A stretch of DNA of 64,000 nt from Xanthomonas sp. 3793 (lineage in GTDB: Bacteria > Pseudomonadota > Gammaproteobacteria > Xanthomonadales > Xanthomonadaceae), in the NCBI RefSeq assembly GCF_024806835.1, contig NZ_JANTYU010000002.1, positions 888,127 through 952,126 on the forward strand, read 5' to 3'. Position 1 is the stretch's first letter; each line of letters starts with the position of its first letter. The translations under genes were made by a program, and so were the position numbers. Positions 47,602 to 56,528 of this stretch are shown piece after piece. The notes under the pieces are model-generated. The model made no database searches. It saw only the letters and a list, made by a program, of their open reading frames with translations, and was not told the origin of the DNA.

Positions 47602-50322
47602 ATGTCAGTGCAAAATCGCCACATTCCGGCAGGCCGGGCTGTGGGTCAGCGTTCGATCCGTGATTTCCGCCGCTCCGTGATGGCCATCAGTGTGGCCACG
47701 CTGTTGAGCGCGCAGGCCTATGCGCAGGATGCGACCACCACTGCCGCGCCCGCATCGGACGCGACGACCCAGCAGCTGGACACCGTGCAGGTCACCGGCA
47801 CGCGCAGCAGCGTCACCAAGGCGCAGCTGGTCAAGCAGAACGCCGAGCAGATCGTCGATTCGATCGTCGCCGAAGACATCGGCAAGCTGCCCGACAACAA
47901 CGTGGCCGAGGCGCTGCAGCGCATCTCCGGCATCCAGATTTCGCGCAACTACGGCGAAGGCAGCTCGATCGCCATCCGCGGCCTGACCCAGGTGCGTACC
48001 GAACTCAATGGCCGCGACATCTTCACTGCCAACGACGGCCGTGGCCTGAGCTTCGAAGACGTGTCGGCCGAGTTGCTCGGCGGCGTCAATGTCTACAAGA
48101 ATCCGTCTGCCGACATGATCGAAGGTGGCCTGGGCGGCACCGTCGACCTGCGCACGCGTCTGCCGTTCGATTACGACGGCCGCAAGATCGCCGGCAGCGT
48201 GCAGTACAACTATTACGACCTGGCAGACGACGGCAAGCCGGCGTTCTCGGGCCTGTTCAGCGATCGCTGGCAGACCGGGATCGGCGAGATCGGCATCCTG
48301 GTGAACTACTCGCAGCAAAAGAGCCCGTTCCGCCAGGACACCATCTCGATCGAACCGTGGTACACCCAGACCGATCTGCCCGGCTATGAAGGCCAGGAGA
48401 TCTCGGTGCCGCATGGCGCCGGCATCAACACCACCGTCGGCGAGCGCGAGCGCAAGACCGGCGCGTTTGCGATGCAGTGGCGCCCGAACGATGCGGTCGA
48501 GGTCTATACGCAGGTGCTGCGTTCGGACTACGACTTCAGCTGGCACGATTATTCGTTCTTCGCGTTGACCGGCGCCAACCCGATGCAGGGCACGCCCGGC
48601 ATCCAGGTCAACGACCGCAACGAGTTCGTCAACGGCACCTTCCAGAACGTGCCGGCCGACTCCAATACCAGCCTGACCGAGCGGCATTCGGTGACCACCG
48701 ATTACTCGCTGGGCGCCAAGTGGACGGTCAACGAAAAGCTGACCCTGAGCACCGACTTCCAGTACGTCGACGCCACCACCACCGGCACGCGCTACATCGT
48801 GGCGACCGGCCTGAACAACACGCCGTTCTTCAACGTCGACTTCCGTGGCGACCTGCCCAAGCTGTCGGTGACCGACGCCAGCGGGGCAGAGGGCTTCCTG
48901 GCCGACCAGAACAACTACAACGGCTGGCGCTGGCACCTGGACAACAAGGACGACAACAAGGGCACCGAGTTCGCCTGGCGTTCGGACATGGATCTGGCGT
49001 TCGACAGCGATTTCGTGCGCAGCTTCAAGGCTGGCGTGCGTTACACCGACCGCGATGCCGAGACCAAGGGCAACGTCTACCGCTTCATGTGCATCAATGG
49101 CTGCGCCGGCACGCCGTTCTCGCAGTTCCCCACAGTGGGCGTGGTGACCAACCCGATCACCGACTTCTTCCGCGGCAAGAGCAGCACCTTCGGCCCGACC
49201 TTGACCGCCTCCGATGCGGCCGTGGCCAACTACGAGGAGACGCTGGCCACCTTCGGCGGCACTCCGCTGGAATTTGCGCCCAACAACATCAATACGCAGA
49301 ACGAAAAGACCTACGCGGCATACGGCGTGCTGCGCTTCGGCGTGGACGGCGACATCCCGTTCGACGGCAACATCGGTGTGCGCGTGGTGCGGACCGAAGT
49401 CGGCTCGCAGGGCGTGCGTACCGGTACCGACGCCGAAGGCGGCGGCCTGATTCCGGTCGACGCGCAGCAGACCTATACCGACGTGCTGCCGAGCCTGAAC
49501 CTGCGTTGGATGCTGAGCGACCAGCTGCAGTGGCGTTTTGCGGCCTCGCGCGGTATTTCGCGCCCGACTTTCGATCGCCTCAACCCCAACCTGAGCCTGA
49601 GCACCGGCACCTCCAACGGCGCCTCGACCTTCACCGGCACCGCAGGTAACCCGAACCTGGAAGCGGTCAAGGCCGACCAGTTCGACACCGCGCTGGAGTG
49701 GTACTTCGGTCAGGGCTCGATGATGTACGGCACCCTGTTCTACAAGAAGGTCGAAGGCTTCATCGCCAATGCCGTCTTCAACGAGGTGTACGACGGCCAG
49801 GTGTGGCAGATCACCCGTCCGGTCAATGGCGACTCGGGCAAGATCCGCGGTGCGGAACTGGGTTACACGCAGTTCTTCGACTTCCTGCCGGGCTGGCTGA
49901 GCGGCTTCGGCCTGCAGACCAACTACACCTACGTCGACAGCGAGGCGCCGAGCCCGACTGCCACCGACACCAACGGCCAGTCGTTGACGGTGCCGCTGGA
50001 AGGCCTGTCCAAGAACAGCTACAACGCGATCCTGAGCTACGAAACCTCGCGCTTCCAGGGCCGTGTGGCCTATAACTGGCGCAGCGACTGGCTGGTGACC
50101 ACCGCAGGCAACGGCACCGGCAATCTGCCGGTCTACAACAAGGGCTTCGGCCAGCTGGACGCCTCGCTGCGTTTCAACATCAATGATGTGTGGTCGATTT
50201 CGCTGGATGGCGTGAATCTGCTCGATACCCGCCGTGAAAGCTACCTGGGTAACGAGTCGCGCTACCGCGACTTCGTGATCAACGATCGTCGGTATGGCCT
50301 GACCTTGCGGGCCAGCCTGTAG
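47602..50322 (+). CDS. TonB-dependent receptor 2 of the xyloglucan locus
   Basis: A 906-residue receptor, clearly paralogous to receptor 1 (plug SIAIRGLTQVRTELNGRDIF, EGGLGGTVDLRTRLPFD, ending RRYGLTLRASL). The signal peptide ends AQAYAQ and is followed by the TonB-box-like LDTVQVTGTRSSV. It starts at the ATG behind GGGAGGG; the longer frame upstream is non-coding. It is followed after 111 bases by GH74. Import of xyloglucan oligosaccharides is inferred from context. Confidence 0.93.
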   Translation: MSVQNRHIPAGRAVGQRSIRDFRRSVMAISVATLLSAQAYAQDATTTAAPASDATTQQLDTVQVTGTRSSVTKAQLVKQNAEQIVDSIVAEDIGKLPDNNVAEALQRISGIQISRNYGEGSSIAIRGLTQVRTELNGRDIFTANDGRGLSFEDVSAELLGGVNVYKNPSADMIEGGLGGTVDLRTRLPFDYDGRKIAGSVQYNYYDLADDGKPAFSGLFSDRWQTGIGEIGILVNYSQQKSPFRQDTISIEPWYTQTDLPGYEGQEISVPHGAGINTTVGERERKTGAFAMQWRPNDAVEVYTQVLRSDYDFSWHDYSFFALTGANPMQGTPGIQVNDRNEFVNGTFQNVPADSNTSLTERHSVTTDYSLGAKWTVNEKLTLSTDFQYVDATTTGTRYIVATGLNNTPFFNVDFRGDLPKLSVTDASGAEGFLADQNNYNGWRWHLDNKDDNKGTEFAWRSDMDLAFDSDFVRSFKAGVRYTDRDAETKGNVYRFMCINGCAGTPFSQFPTVGVVTNPITDFFRGKSSTFGPTLTASDAAVANYEETLATFGGTPLEFAPNNINTQNEKTYAAYGVLRFGVDGDIPFDGNIGVRVVRTEVGSQGVRTGTDAEGGGLIPVDAQQTYTDVLPSLNLRWMLSDQLQWRFAASRGISRPTFDRLNPNLSLSTGTSNGASTFTGTAGNPNLEAVKADQFDTALEWYFGQGSMMYGTLFYKKVEGFIANAVFNEVYDGQVWQITRPVNGDSGKIRGAELGYTQFFDFLPGWLSGFGLQTNYTYVDSEAPSPTATDTNGQSLTVPLEGLSKNSYNAILSYETSRFQGRVAYNWRSDWLVTTAGNGTGNLPVYNKGFGQLDASLRFNINDVWSISLDGVNLLDTRRESYLGNESRYRDFVINDRRYGLTLRASL

Positions 50323-50433
50323 AACGCGCCGTAGGAAGTGCGTCGCCGGTCCGGCGAGCTGTGCAGGCAGTTCGCTGGGCCGGTGTTTTTCCTATCGATG
50401 GGGTTGCCGTCGATCGCGAAGGGAGCCGGAGGA

Positions 50434-52692
50434 ATGATCGCCATGATCGATCCGCCTACTAAGCGCCGCTTTTTCGCAGCACACGCGTGGCCGACTGCCG
50501 TTTGCCTGACGCTGGTGTTGCTCTTCATGACGTCTCACGTGTACGCGGCCGAGCCCGTCACGCAGGGGCCTTACCACTGGCGCAGCGTGGCCATTGGCGG
50601 TGGCGGCTTTGTCACCGGTGTAGTGTTTCATCCCGCCGAACGCGATCTTGCCTATGCGCGCACCGATGTCGGTGGTGCGTATCGCTGGGATGCGCATGTG
50701 CAGCAGTGGGTGGCGCTGACCGACTGGTTGGGCGCCGACGACTGGAACCTGATGGGCATCGATGCGTTCGCCATCGACCCCGGCAATCCCGATGCCCTCT
50801 ATCTGGCGGCGGGCACCTACATGCACACGCGCGCCGGCACTGCGGCGGTGCTGCGTTCGTTCGATCGCGGCAAAAACTTCGAGCGCGCCGAGCTGCCGTT
50901 CAAGCTTGGTGGCAATCAGCTTGGCCGCGCCAATGGCGAGCGGCTGGCGGTGGACCCGCACGATGGCCGGGTGCTGTTGCTGGGCTCACGTGATGCAGGC
51001 CTGTGGCGCAGCGATGATCGCGGCGCGCACTGGGCGCGGGTGGAAGGATTTCCTGCCGAGGCGCTGGCCGCTGCCACTGCGCGCAACCATGTCGGACGCG
51101 AGCAGGCGGTGGGGATCGCCTTTGTCGTGTTCGACCCCGCCAGCGGCCGAGCTGGCAGTCCCACGCCACGGATCTACGTCGGCGTCTCCACCGCGCAGAC
51201 CAGCCTGTATGTCTCCGACGATGCCGGTCGCACCTGGTCGGCGGTGGCCGGGCAGCCGCAGGGCTTGCGCCCCAGCCATATGGACGGCGGCCGCGATGGG
51301 CAGTGGTATCTCAGTTATGGCGATCAGCCCGGCCCGGACTTGATGGCCGGGGGGGCGTTGTGGAAGTACAGCCCGGCGCAGGGGCGCTGGAGCGAGATCA
51401 GCCCGATTCCGCAACCGGCCGATGGCGATGGTTTCGGCTGGGGCGCGGTGGCGGTGGACCCGCAGGATCCGCAGGTGCTGCTGGCCAGCACCTTCCGCCG
51501 GCGTGCGCCGCGCGATGAGCTGTTCCGCAGCGTCGACGGCGGCAAGCACTGGACGCCGCTGTTGGCCGATGCGGTGTTCGATCACAGCGCCGCGCCGTGG
51601 ACCGCGCATGCCACACCGCACTGGATGGGCGCGCTGGCGATCGATCCGTTTGACGGCAACCACGCGCTGTTCGTCACCGGCTACGGCATCTGGGCCTCGC
51701 GCAACCTGCGCGATTTCGCCGTCAAGCGGCAGCCGTTGCAGTGGTGGTTCCAGGACCGTGGATTGGAAGAGACCGTGCCCCTGGACCTGCTCAGCCCGAT
51801 GGGCGGTGCGCATCTGCTCAGCGCGCTGGGCGATATCGATGGATTCCGCCACGACGTGCTGGACACCGCGCAGCTGCAGTATGGTGGCCCGCGTCTGACC
51901 AACGGCGAGAGCATCGATGCTGCGGGGCAGGCGCCGCTGACCGTGGTGCGTAGCGGCACCGTGCGCGATCGTCGCAACAACGAGATCCGCGCGCTGGTGT
52001 CGCAGGATGGCGGCGCGCACTGGAGCGCCTTCACCAGCGAACCGCCGGCCGGGCAGGGTGCGGGCACCATTGCCATCGCAGCCGATGCATCGCAGGTGGT
52101 CTGGGCGCCCGCCAACGGCGGCAACTGGCGCACGGCCGATTTCGGCAAGCGCTGGCAGCGCGTGCAAGGGCTTCCTGATACTGCGGTGGTGGTGGCCGAC
52201 CGTGTCGATGCACAGCGCTGGTATGCCGCCGACACCGTCAGCGGACGCTTTTATGAAAGTACCGACGGCGCGGCCAGCTTCCGCGATACCGGGCAACAGG
52301 TAGGCAACCCTGCGCGCGATGAGCGCGCGCGTCCGCAGCTGCGGCCCGACCCCTGGCGTGCCGGCGTGGTGTATCTGGCCAGTCCATCGCTGGGCGTGCT
52401 GCGCTGGCAGGACGCACGCATGCAGACCGTGTCCAAGCCGGATGAAGCGCGCTCGCTGGGCATCGGCAAGCCGCTGCGCGCGGGTGCACCGCCGGCGTTG
52501 TATCTGGCCGGGCGGGTGGCCGGTGTGGATGGTGTGTTCCGTTCCGACGACGAGGGCGCGCAGTGGCTGCGCATCAACGACGACGCGCACCGTTTCGGCA
52601 AGCCTTACAGCGTCACCGGCGACCCGCGACTTGCTGGTCGCGTCTACTTCGCCACCGGTGGCCGTGGCATCTTTTATGGCGACCCACGATGA
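50434..52692 (+). CDS. GH74 endo-xyloglucanase
   Basis: About 752 residues with a signal peptide (hydrophobic 20-34, cleavage near VYAAEP). Repeated Asp-box-like SDDxGxxW elements form the two beta-propellers of GH74. The catalytic pair fits Asp78 (RTDVGGAYRWD) and Asp467 (SALGDIDGFRHD), matching the known pair in characterised GH74 enzymes. It cuts the beta-1,4-glucan backbone of xyloglucan to oligosaccharides. The start is 50434 or the second ATG at 50443. There is no C-terminal carbohydrate-binding module. Confidence 0.93.
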   Translation: MIAMIDPPTKRRFFAAHAWPTAVCLTLVLLFMTSHVYAAEPVTQGPYHWRSVAIGGGGFVTGVVFHPAERDLAYARTDVGGAYRWDAHVQQWVALTDWLGADDWNLMGIDAFAIDPGNPDALYLAAGTYMHTRAGTAAVLRSFDRGKNFERAELPFKLGGNQLGRANGERLAVDPHDGRVLLLGSRDAGLWRSDDRGAHWARVEGFPAEALAAATARNHVGREQAVGIAFVVFDPASGRAGSPTPRIYVGVSTAQTSLYVSDDAGRTWSAVAGQPQGLRPSHMDGGRDGQWYLSYGDQPGPDLMAGGALWKYSPAQGRWSEISPIPQPADGDGFGWGAVAVDPQDPQVLLASTFRRRAPRDELFRSVDGGKHWTPLLADAVFDHSAAPWTAHATPHWMGALAIDPFDGNHALFVTGYGIWASRNLRDFAVKRQPLQWWFQDRGLEETVPLDLLSPMGGAHLLSALGDIDGFRHDVLDTAQLQYGGPRLTNGESIDAAGQAPLTVVRSGTVRDRRNNEIRALVSQDGGAHWSAFTSEPPAGQGAGTIAIAADASQVVWAPANGGNWRTADFGKRWQRVQGLPDTAVVVADRVDAQRWYAADTVSGRFYESTDGAASFRDTGQQVGNPARDERARPQLRPDPWRAGVVYLASPSLGVLRWQDARMQTVSKPDEARSLGIGKPLRAGAPPALYLAGRVAGVDGVFRSDDEGAQWLRINDDAHRFGKPYSVTGDPRLAGRVYFATGGRGIFYGDPR

Positions 52693-52798
52693 GCGCTGCG
52701 TGCCTGCGCGCGGCATCGCGCTGCCGTACCTTGACCCGCTTTATCCCCCATCGCCTCGCTGCGCGCCGACTGGCCGCGCCGCTGCCGGAGATCACCGT

Positions 52799-54715
52799 AT
52801 GACCGCACGTCTCGTTTGCCGCGCCTGCCTGCTGGCTCTGGCGCTGGCCAGCCCACTCGCGCTGGCCCAGCCGACCCTGCCGCTGTTGTTTGCCGATGGC
52901 GCAGTGTTGCAGCGCGACCAGCCCATGCCGGTGTGGGGTTGGGCATCGCCGAATGCCGCGATCACCGTCAGCTTCGATGGCAAGCGCGCCACCGCCAGGG
53001 CCGACGCGCAGGGCGCATGGAAGGTCACACTGCCGGCGCACACCGCCGGCGGCCCGTACGTGTTGAGCGTGCAGGGCGATGGCGGGCAGCTGCAGGTGCG
53101 CGATGTACTGGTCGGCGATGTCTGGCTTGCCAGCGGGCAATCGAATATGGAATGGCCACTGGCGCAGGCCAGCGATGGTCCGCAGGCGATGGCCGCCGCC
53201 AACGACCCGCAGTTGCGCCACTTCAAGGTGCCCAAGTCGTGGTCGTTGCAGCCGGAAACGCGCCTGACCGGTGGCGCGTGGAAAGCGGCCACGCCGGACA
53301 CTGCCGGCGAGTTCACCGCGGTGGGGTATTTCTTCGCCAGGGAGCTGCGCGCCAGCACCGGCGTGCCGATCGGCATCGTCAACAGCACCTGGGGCGGCAG
53401 TTCGATCGAGGCGTGGATGGACGCCGCGTCGCTGGGTTTGAATGCCGAGCAGAACCAGGGCGCGATCGAGGCGATCAAGCAACGCGACGCTGCCGCACAG
53501 GCCGCCACCGGCAAGCGCATCGCGCGCTGGCCCAAGGTGGATGGCGACATGCCGCAGTGGCGCGAACCGACGTTCGACGACCGCGATTGGGACAGCATCC
53601 CGACCACCCAGCAGTGGGAATCCAGCGGGTACGACGGCATGGACGGCATCGCCTGGTACCGCACCACGGTGACACTGAGCGCGGCCGAGGCCAAGGCCGG
53701 CCTCACGCTGGGCGTGGGGCAGATCGACGATTCGGACATCACCTACGTCAATGGCCAGCAGGTCGGCACGACCGAAAAACAGTGGAACCTGCCGCGCGTC
53801 TACCAGGTGCCTGCCTCTGCCTTGCATGCAGGCGTCAACCACATCGCGGTGCGGGTGGAAGATCTCAGTGGCGGCGGCGGCATGCATGGCCCGGACGAGC
53901 AGCGCTTCGTGCAGACCAGCGCCGGTGCCAAGCGCGCGTTGGGCGGCTGGAAGTTCCGTCCCGCCGCCGTGCGCGTGTCGCTGACCGACAACAAGAACCA
54001 GCTGCCCACGCTGCTGTACAACCAGATGATCCATCCGCTGCAGCCGTTCCCGGTCAAGGGCGTGATCTGGTACCAGGGCGAAACCAATGCCAGCGACACC
54101 GGCGCGGTGAAGTACCGCGAACAATTTGCCGCGATGATCCAGCAATGGCGCGCCGAACGCGGGGCGAAAACGCTGCCGTTCCTGTGGGTGCAGCTGGCCA
54201 ACTTCAAGGCCGGTGGCGACAAGGGCGAGCTGAGCCCGTGGGCGTTGTTGCGCGAGTCGCAGTCCAAGACGCTGGCGCTACCGGCGACTGGCCAGGCAGT
54301 GATCATCGATATCGGCAACCCCACCGACATCCATCCCACCAACAAGCGCGATGTCGGCCACCGCCTGGCGCTCGCCGCGCGGCACGTGGCCTACGGCCAG
54401 ACGCTCGTCTACAGCGCACCGGTATTCAAGCGCGCGAGCTTTGAAGGCGGCAAGGCGGTGCTGACCTTCGATCTGCAGGGCAGTGCGCTGCAGGTCCGTG
54501 GTGGTGGCGCGGTGCAGGGCTTGCGCATCGCCGGTGCCGATCAGCGCTTTCATCCGGCGACCGCGCAGATCGAGGGCGACCGCGTGATCGTGCGCAGCGA
54601 TGCGGTGCCTGCACCGGTTGCCGTGCGCTATGGCTGGAGCGAGAACCCCGACGACGCCAACCTGATCAATCGCGACGCACTTCCTGTTTCCCCCTTCCGC
54701 ACCGATACCTGGTGA
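52799..54715 (+). CDS. CE20-type acetylesterase (sialate-O-acetylesterase-like, split SGNH)
   Basis: A 638-residue secreted esterase with signal peptide ending ALALAQ. The SGNH nucleophile Ser115 is in ASGQSNMEW, and the Asp/His pair is far downstream (Asp510, His512 in [16 protein letters not shown]). Between them is a jelly-roll, carbohydrate-binding-like segment (about 265-375: [33 protein letters not shown]). WYQGETNAS marks another conserved block. A Xanthomonas citri enzyme of this type founded family CE20, removing acetyl groups from xyloglucan galactosyl residues. It lies 106 bases after GH74. Confidence 0.88.
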   Translation: MTARLVCRACLLALALASPLALAQPTLPLLFADGAVLQRDQPMPVWGWASPNAAITVSFDGKRATARADAQGAWKVTLPAHTAGGPYVLSVQGDGGQLQVRDVLVGDVWLASGQSNMEWPLAQASDGPQAMAAANDPQLRHFKVPKSWSLQPETRLTGGAWKAATPDTAGEFTAVGYFFARELRASTGVPIGIVNSTWGGSSIEAWMDAASLGLNAEQNQGAIEAIKQRDAAAQAATGKRIARWPKVDGDMPQWREPTFDDRDWDSIPTTQQWESSGYDGMDGIAWYRTTVTLSAAEAKAGLTLGVGQIDDSDITYVNGQQVGTTEKQWNLPRVYQVPASALHAGVNHIAVRVEDLSGGGGMHGPDEQRFVQTSAGAKRALGGWKFRPAAVRVSLTDNKNQLPTLLYNQMIHPLQPFPVKGVIWYQGETNASDTGAVKYREQFAAMIQQWRAERGAKTLPFLWVQLANFKAGGDKGELSPWALLRESQSKTLALPATGQAVIIDIGNPTDIHPTNKRDVGHRLALAARHVAYGQTLVYSAPVFKRASFEGGKAVLTFDLQGSALQVRGGGAVQGLRIAGADQRFHPATAQIEGDRVIVRSDAVPAPVAVRYGWSENPDDANLINRDALPVSPFRTDTW

Positions 54716-54726
54716 CCAGGAGTCTT

Positions 54727-56469
54727 ATGTCCATGCATTCCCCCGTTGCACGTGTGATTACTCCTTCCACTGCACGCCGCTGCCTGCGTCCGCTGCTGCT
54801 GTCCGCGCTGACACTGGCCCTGGCTGCATGCCAATCCGGCGAGCAGGCCGAACAGGCCAAACCTGCTGGCCCCGCACCGGCTGCCGGCACCGCAGCGACG
54901 GCACCTGCCACTGCGGCGGCGCCGGCAGCGCAGACACCGATGCCGCAGTTCGTCAGCAAGGACGGCAAGCATGCGTTGATGGTCGATGGCGCGCCATTCC
55001 TGATCCTGGGCGCGCAGGTCAACAATTCCAGCAACTACCCCGGCGTGATGGACAAGGTGTGGCCGGCCATGCAGGTGCTGGGTCCCAACACGGTGCAAGT
55101 GCCGATCGCCTGGGAACAGGTCGAGCCGGAAGAGGGCAAGTTCGATTTCTCCTTCGTCGATACGCTGCTCGCCCAGGCGCGCGAACACAAGGTGCGGCTG
55201 GTGCTGCTGTGGTTCGCTACCTGGAAGAACAATGGTCCGGCGTATGCCCCGCTGTGGGTCAAGGCCGACAACCAGCGCTTCCCGCGCGTGATCACCCGCG
55301 AGGGCAAGGCGATCGGCTCGCTGTCGCCACACGCACAGGCCACCCTGGACGCCGACCGCAAGGCGTTCGTCGCCTTCATGCAGCACCTGAAGAAGGTCGA
55401 CCCGCAACACACCGTGATCATGATCCAGCCGGAGAACGAGCCGGGCACCTACGGCAGCGTGCGCGATTTCTCGCCGATGGCGCAAAAACTGTTCGACGGC
55501 CCGGTACCGGACGCATTGCTCAAGCGCTTGAACAAGCAGCCGGGCAACTGGGCGCAGGTGTTCGGCGCCGATGCCGATGAAATCTTCCATGCGTGGTCGA
55601 TCGGCCGCTACATCGACCAGGTGGCCGAAGCCGGCAAGGCCGAATACCCGTTGCCGATGTACGTCAATGCCGCGCTGCGTGGCCCCTTCAATCCGGGTCA
55701 GCCCGGCCAGTACGCCAGCGGTGGCCCCACCGACAACGTGCTCGACGTGTGGAAGGCCGCCGGCCCGCATATCGATCTGCTGGCGCCGGACATCTACATG
55801 CCCGAATACCGCATGTACACCACGGTGCTGGAGCGCTATGCGCGCCCGGACAATGCCTTGTTCGTGGCCGAAACCGGCAACCGCCAGGAGTACGCGCGTT
55901 ACCTGTATCCAACGCTGGGCCACAACGGCATCGGCTGGTCGGCCTTCGGCATGGATTACACGCGCTATTCCAACTACCCGCTGGGCGCCAAGCACGTCAA
56001 CGAAGAAACACTGGCACCGTTCGCGCTGGGGTTCCAGGCCGTGCGCATGGGCATGCGCCCGTTCGCCAAGGCCGCGTCCGAAGGCAAGCTGCACGGCACC
56101 GCCGAAGAGCCCGGCCAGGCGGTGCAGGAGCTCAAGCTCAACGACCGCTGGGGCGCCACCATCACCTACGGCGTGCCGCAGTTCTGGTTCAAGGGCGAGC
56201 CGCCGGGCAACCCCGAGCCGATCGGCGCCGCCCTGATCGCCGAGCTGGGCCCGGATGAATTTCTGGTCACCGGCTACCACGTGCGCGTGACCTTGCACCC
56301 GGCCAGCGACGCGACGGCGAACATGTTCTACGACCGCGTCGAGGAAGGCGTGTACGACGGCGCCCAGTGGAAGTTCCAGCGCAACTGGAACGGCGACCAG
56401 ACCGATTACGGCGTCAATTTTTCCAGCGTGCCGCAGCTGCTCAAGATCAAGCTCGCCACCTACAAATAA
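54727..56469 (+). CDS. GH35 beta-galactosidase lipoprotein
   Basis: A 580-residue lipoprotein (lipobox LAAC, Cys35) with an Ala/Pro-rich linker (about 37-72), then a GH35 barrel. The acid/base is Glu238 (IQPENEPG) and the nucleophile Glu382 (LFVAETGN). A DUF5597-like C-terminal domain follows. It removes beta-1,2-galactose from xyloglucan side chains. The ATG at 54727 follows AGGAG; an in-frame GTG at 54712 is rejected. It is 11 bases after CE20, in the same operon. Confidence 0.93.
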   Translation: MSMHSPVARVITPSTARRCLRPLLLSALTLALAACQSGEQAEQAKPAGPAPAAGTAATAPATAAAPAAQTPMPQFVSKDGKHALMVDGAPFLILGAQVNNSSNYPGVMDKVWPAMQVLGPNTVQVPIAWEQVEPEEGKFDFSFVDTLLAQAREHKVRLVLLWFATWKNNGPAYAPLWVKADNQRFPRVITREGKAIGSLSPHAQATLDADRKAFVAFMQHLKKVDPQHTVIMIQPENEPGTYGSVRDFSPMAQKLFDGPVPDALLKRLNKQPGNWAQVFGADADEIFHAWSIGRYIDQVAEAGKAEYPLPMYVNAALRGPFNPGQPGQYASGGPTDNVLDVWKAAGPHIDLLAPDIYMPEYRMYTTVLERYARPDNALFVAETGNRQEYARYLYPTLGHNGIGWSAFGMDYTRYSNYPLGAKHVNEETLAPFALGFQAVRMGMRPFAKAASEGKLHGTAEEPGQAVQELKLNDRWGATITYGVPQFWFKGEPPGNPEPIGAALIAELGPDEFLVTGYHVRVTLHPASDATANMFYDRVEEGVYDGAQWKFQRNWNGDQTDYGVNFSSVPQLLKIKLATYK

Positions 56470-56528
56470 TCAGCAACCCATGCGTTGCCGCCCCCGCGGC
56501 AGCGTTTCGCAATTCAAAGGGAGTGACC

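Noticed and set aside
44336..50322. SusC/SusD-type polysaccharide locus
   Set aside because: There is no SusD-like lipoprotein; the receptors are the proteobacterial TonB-dependent type working without SusD.
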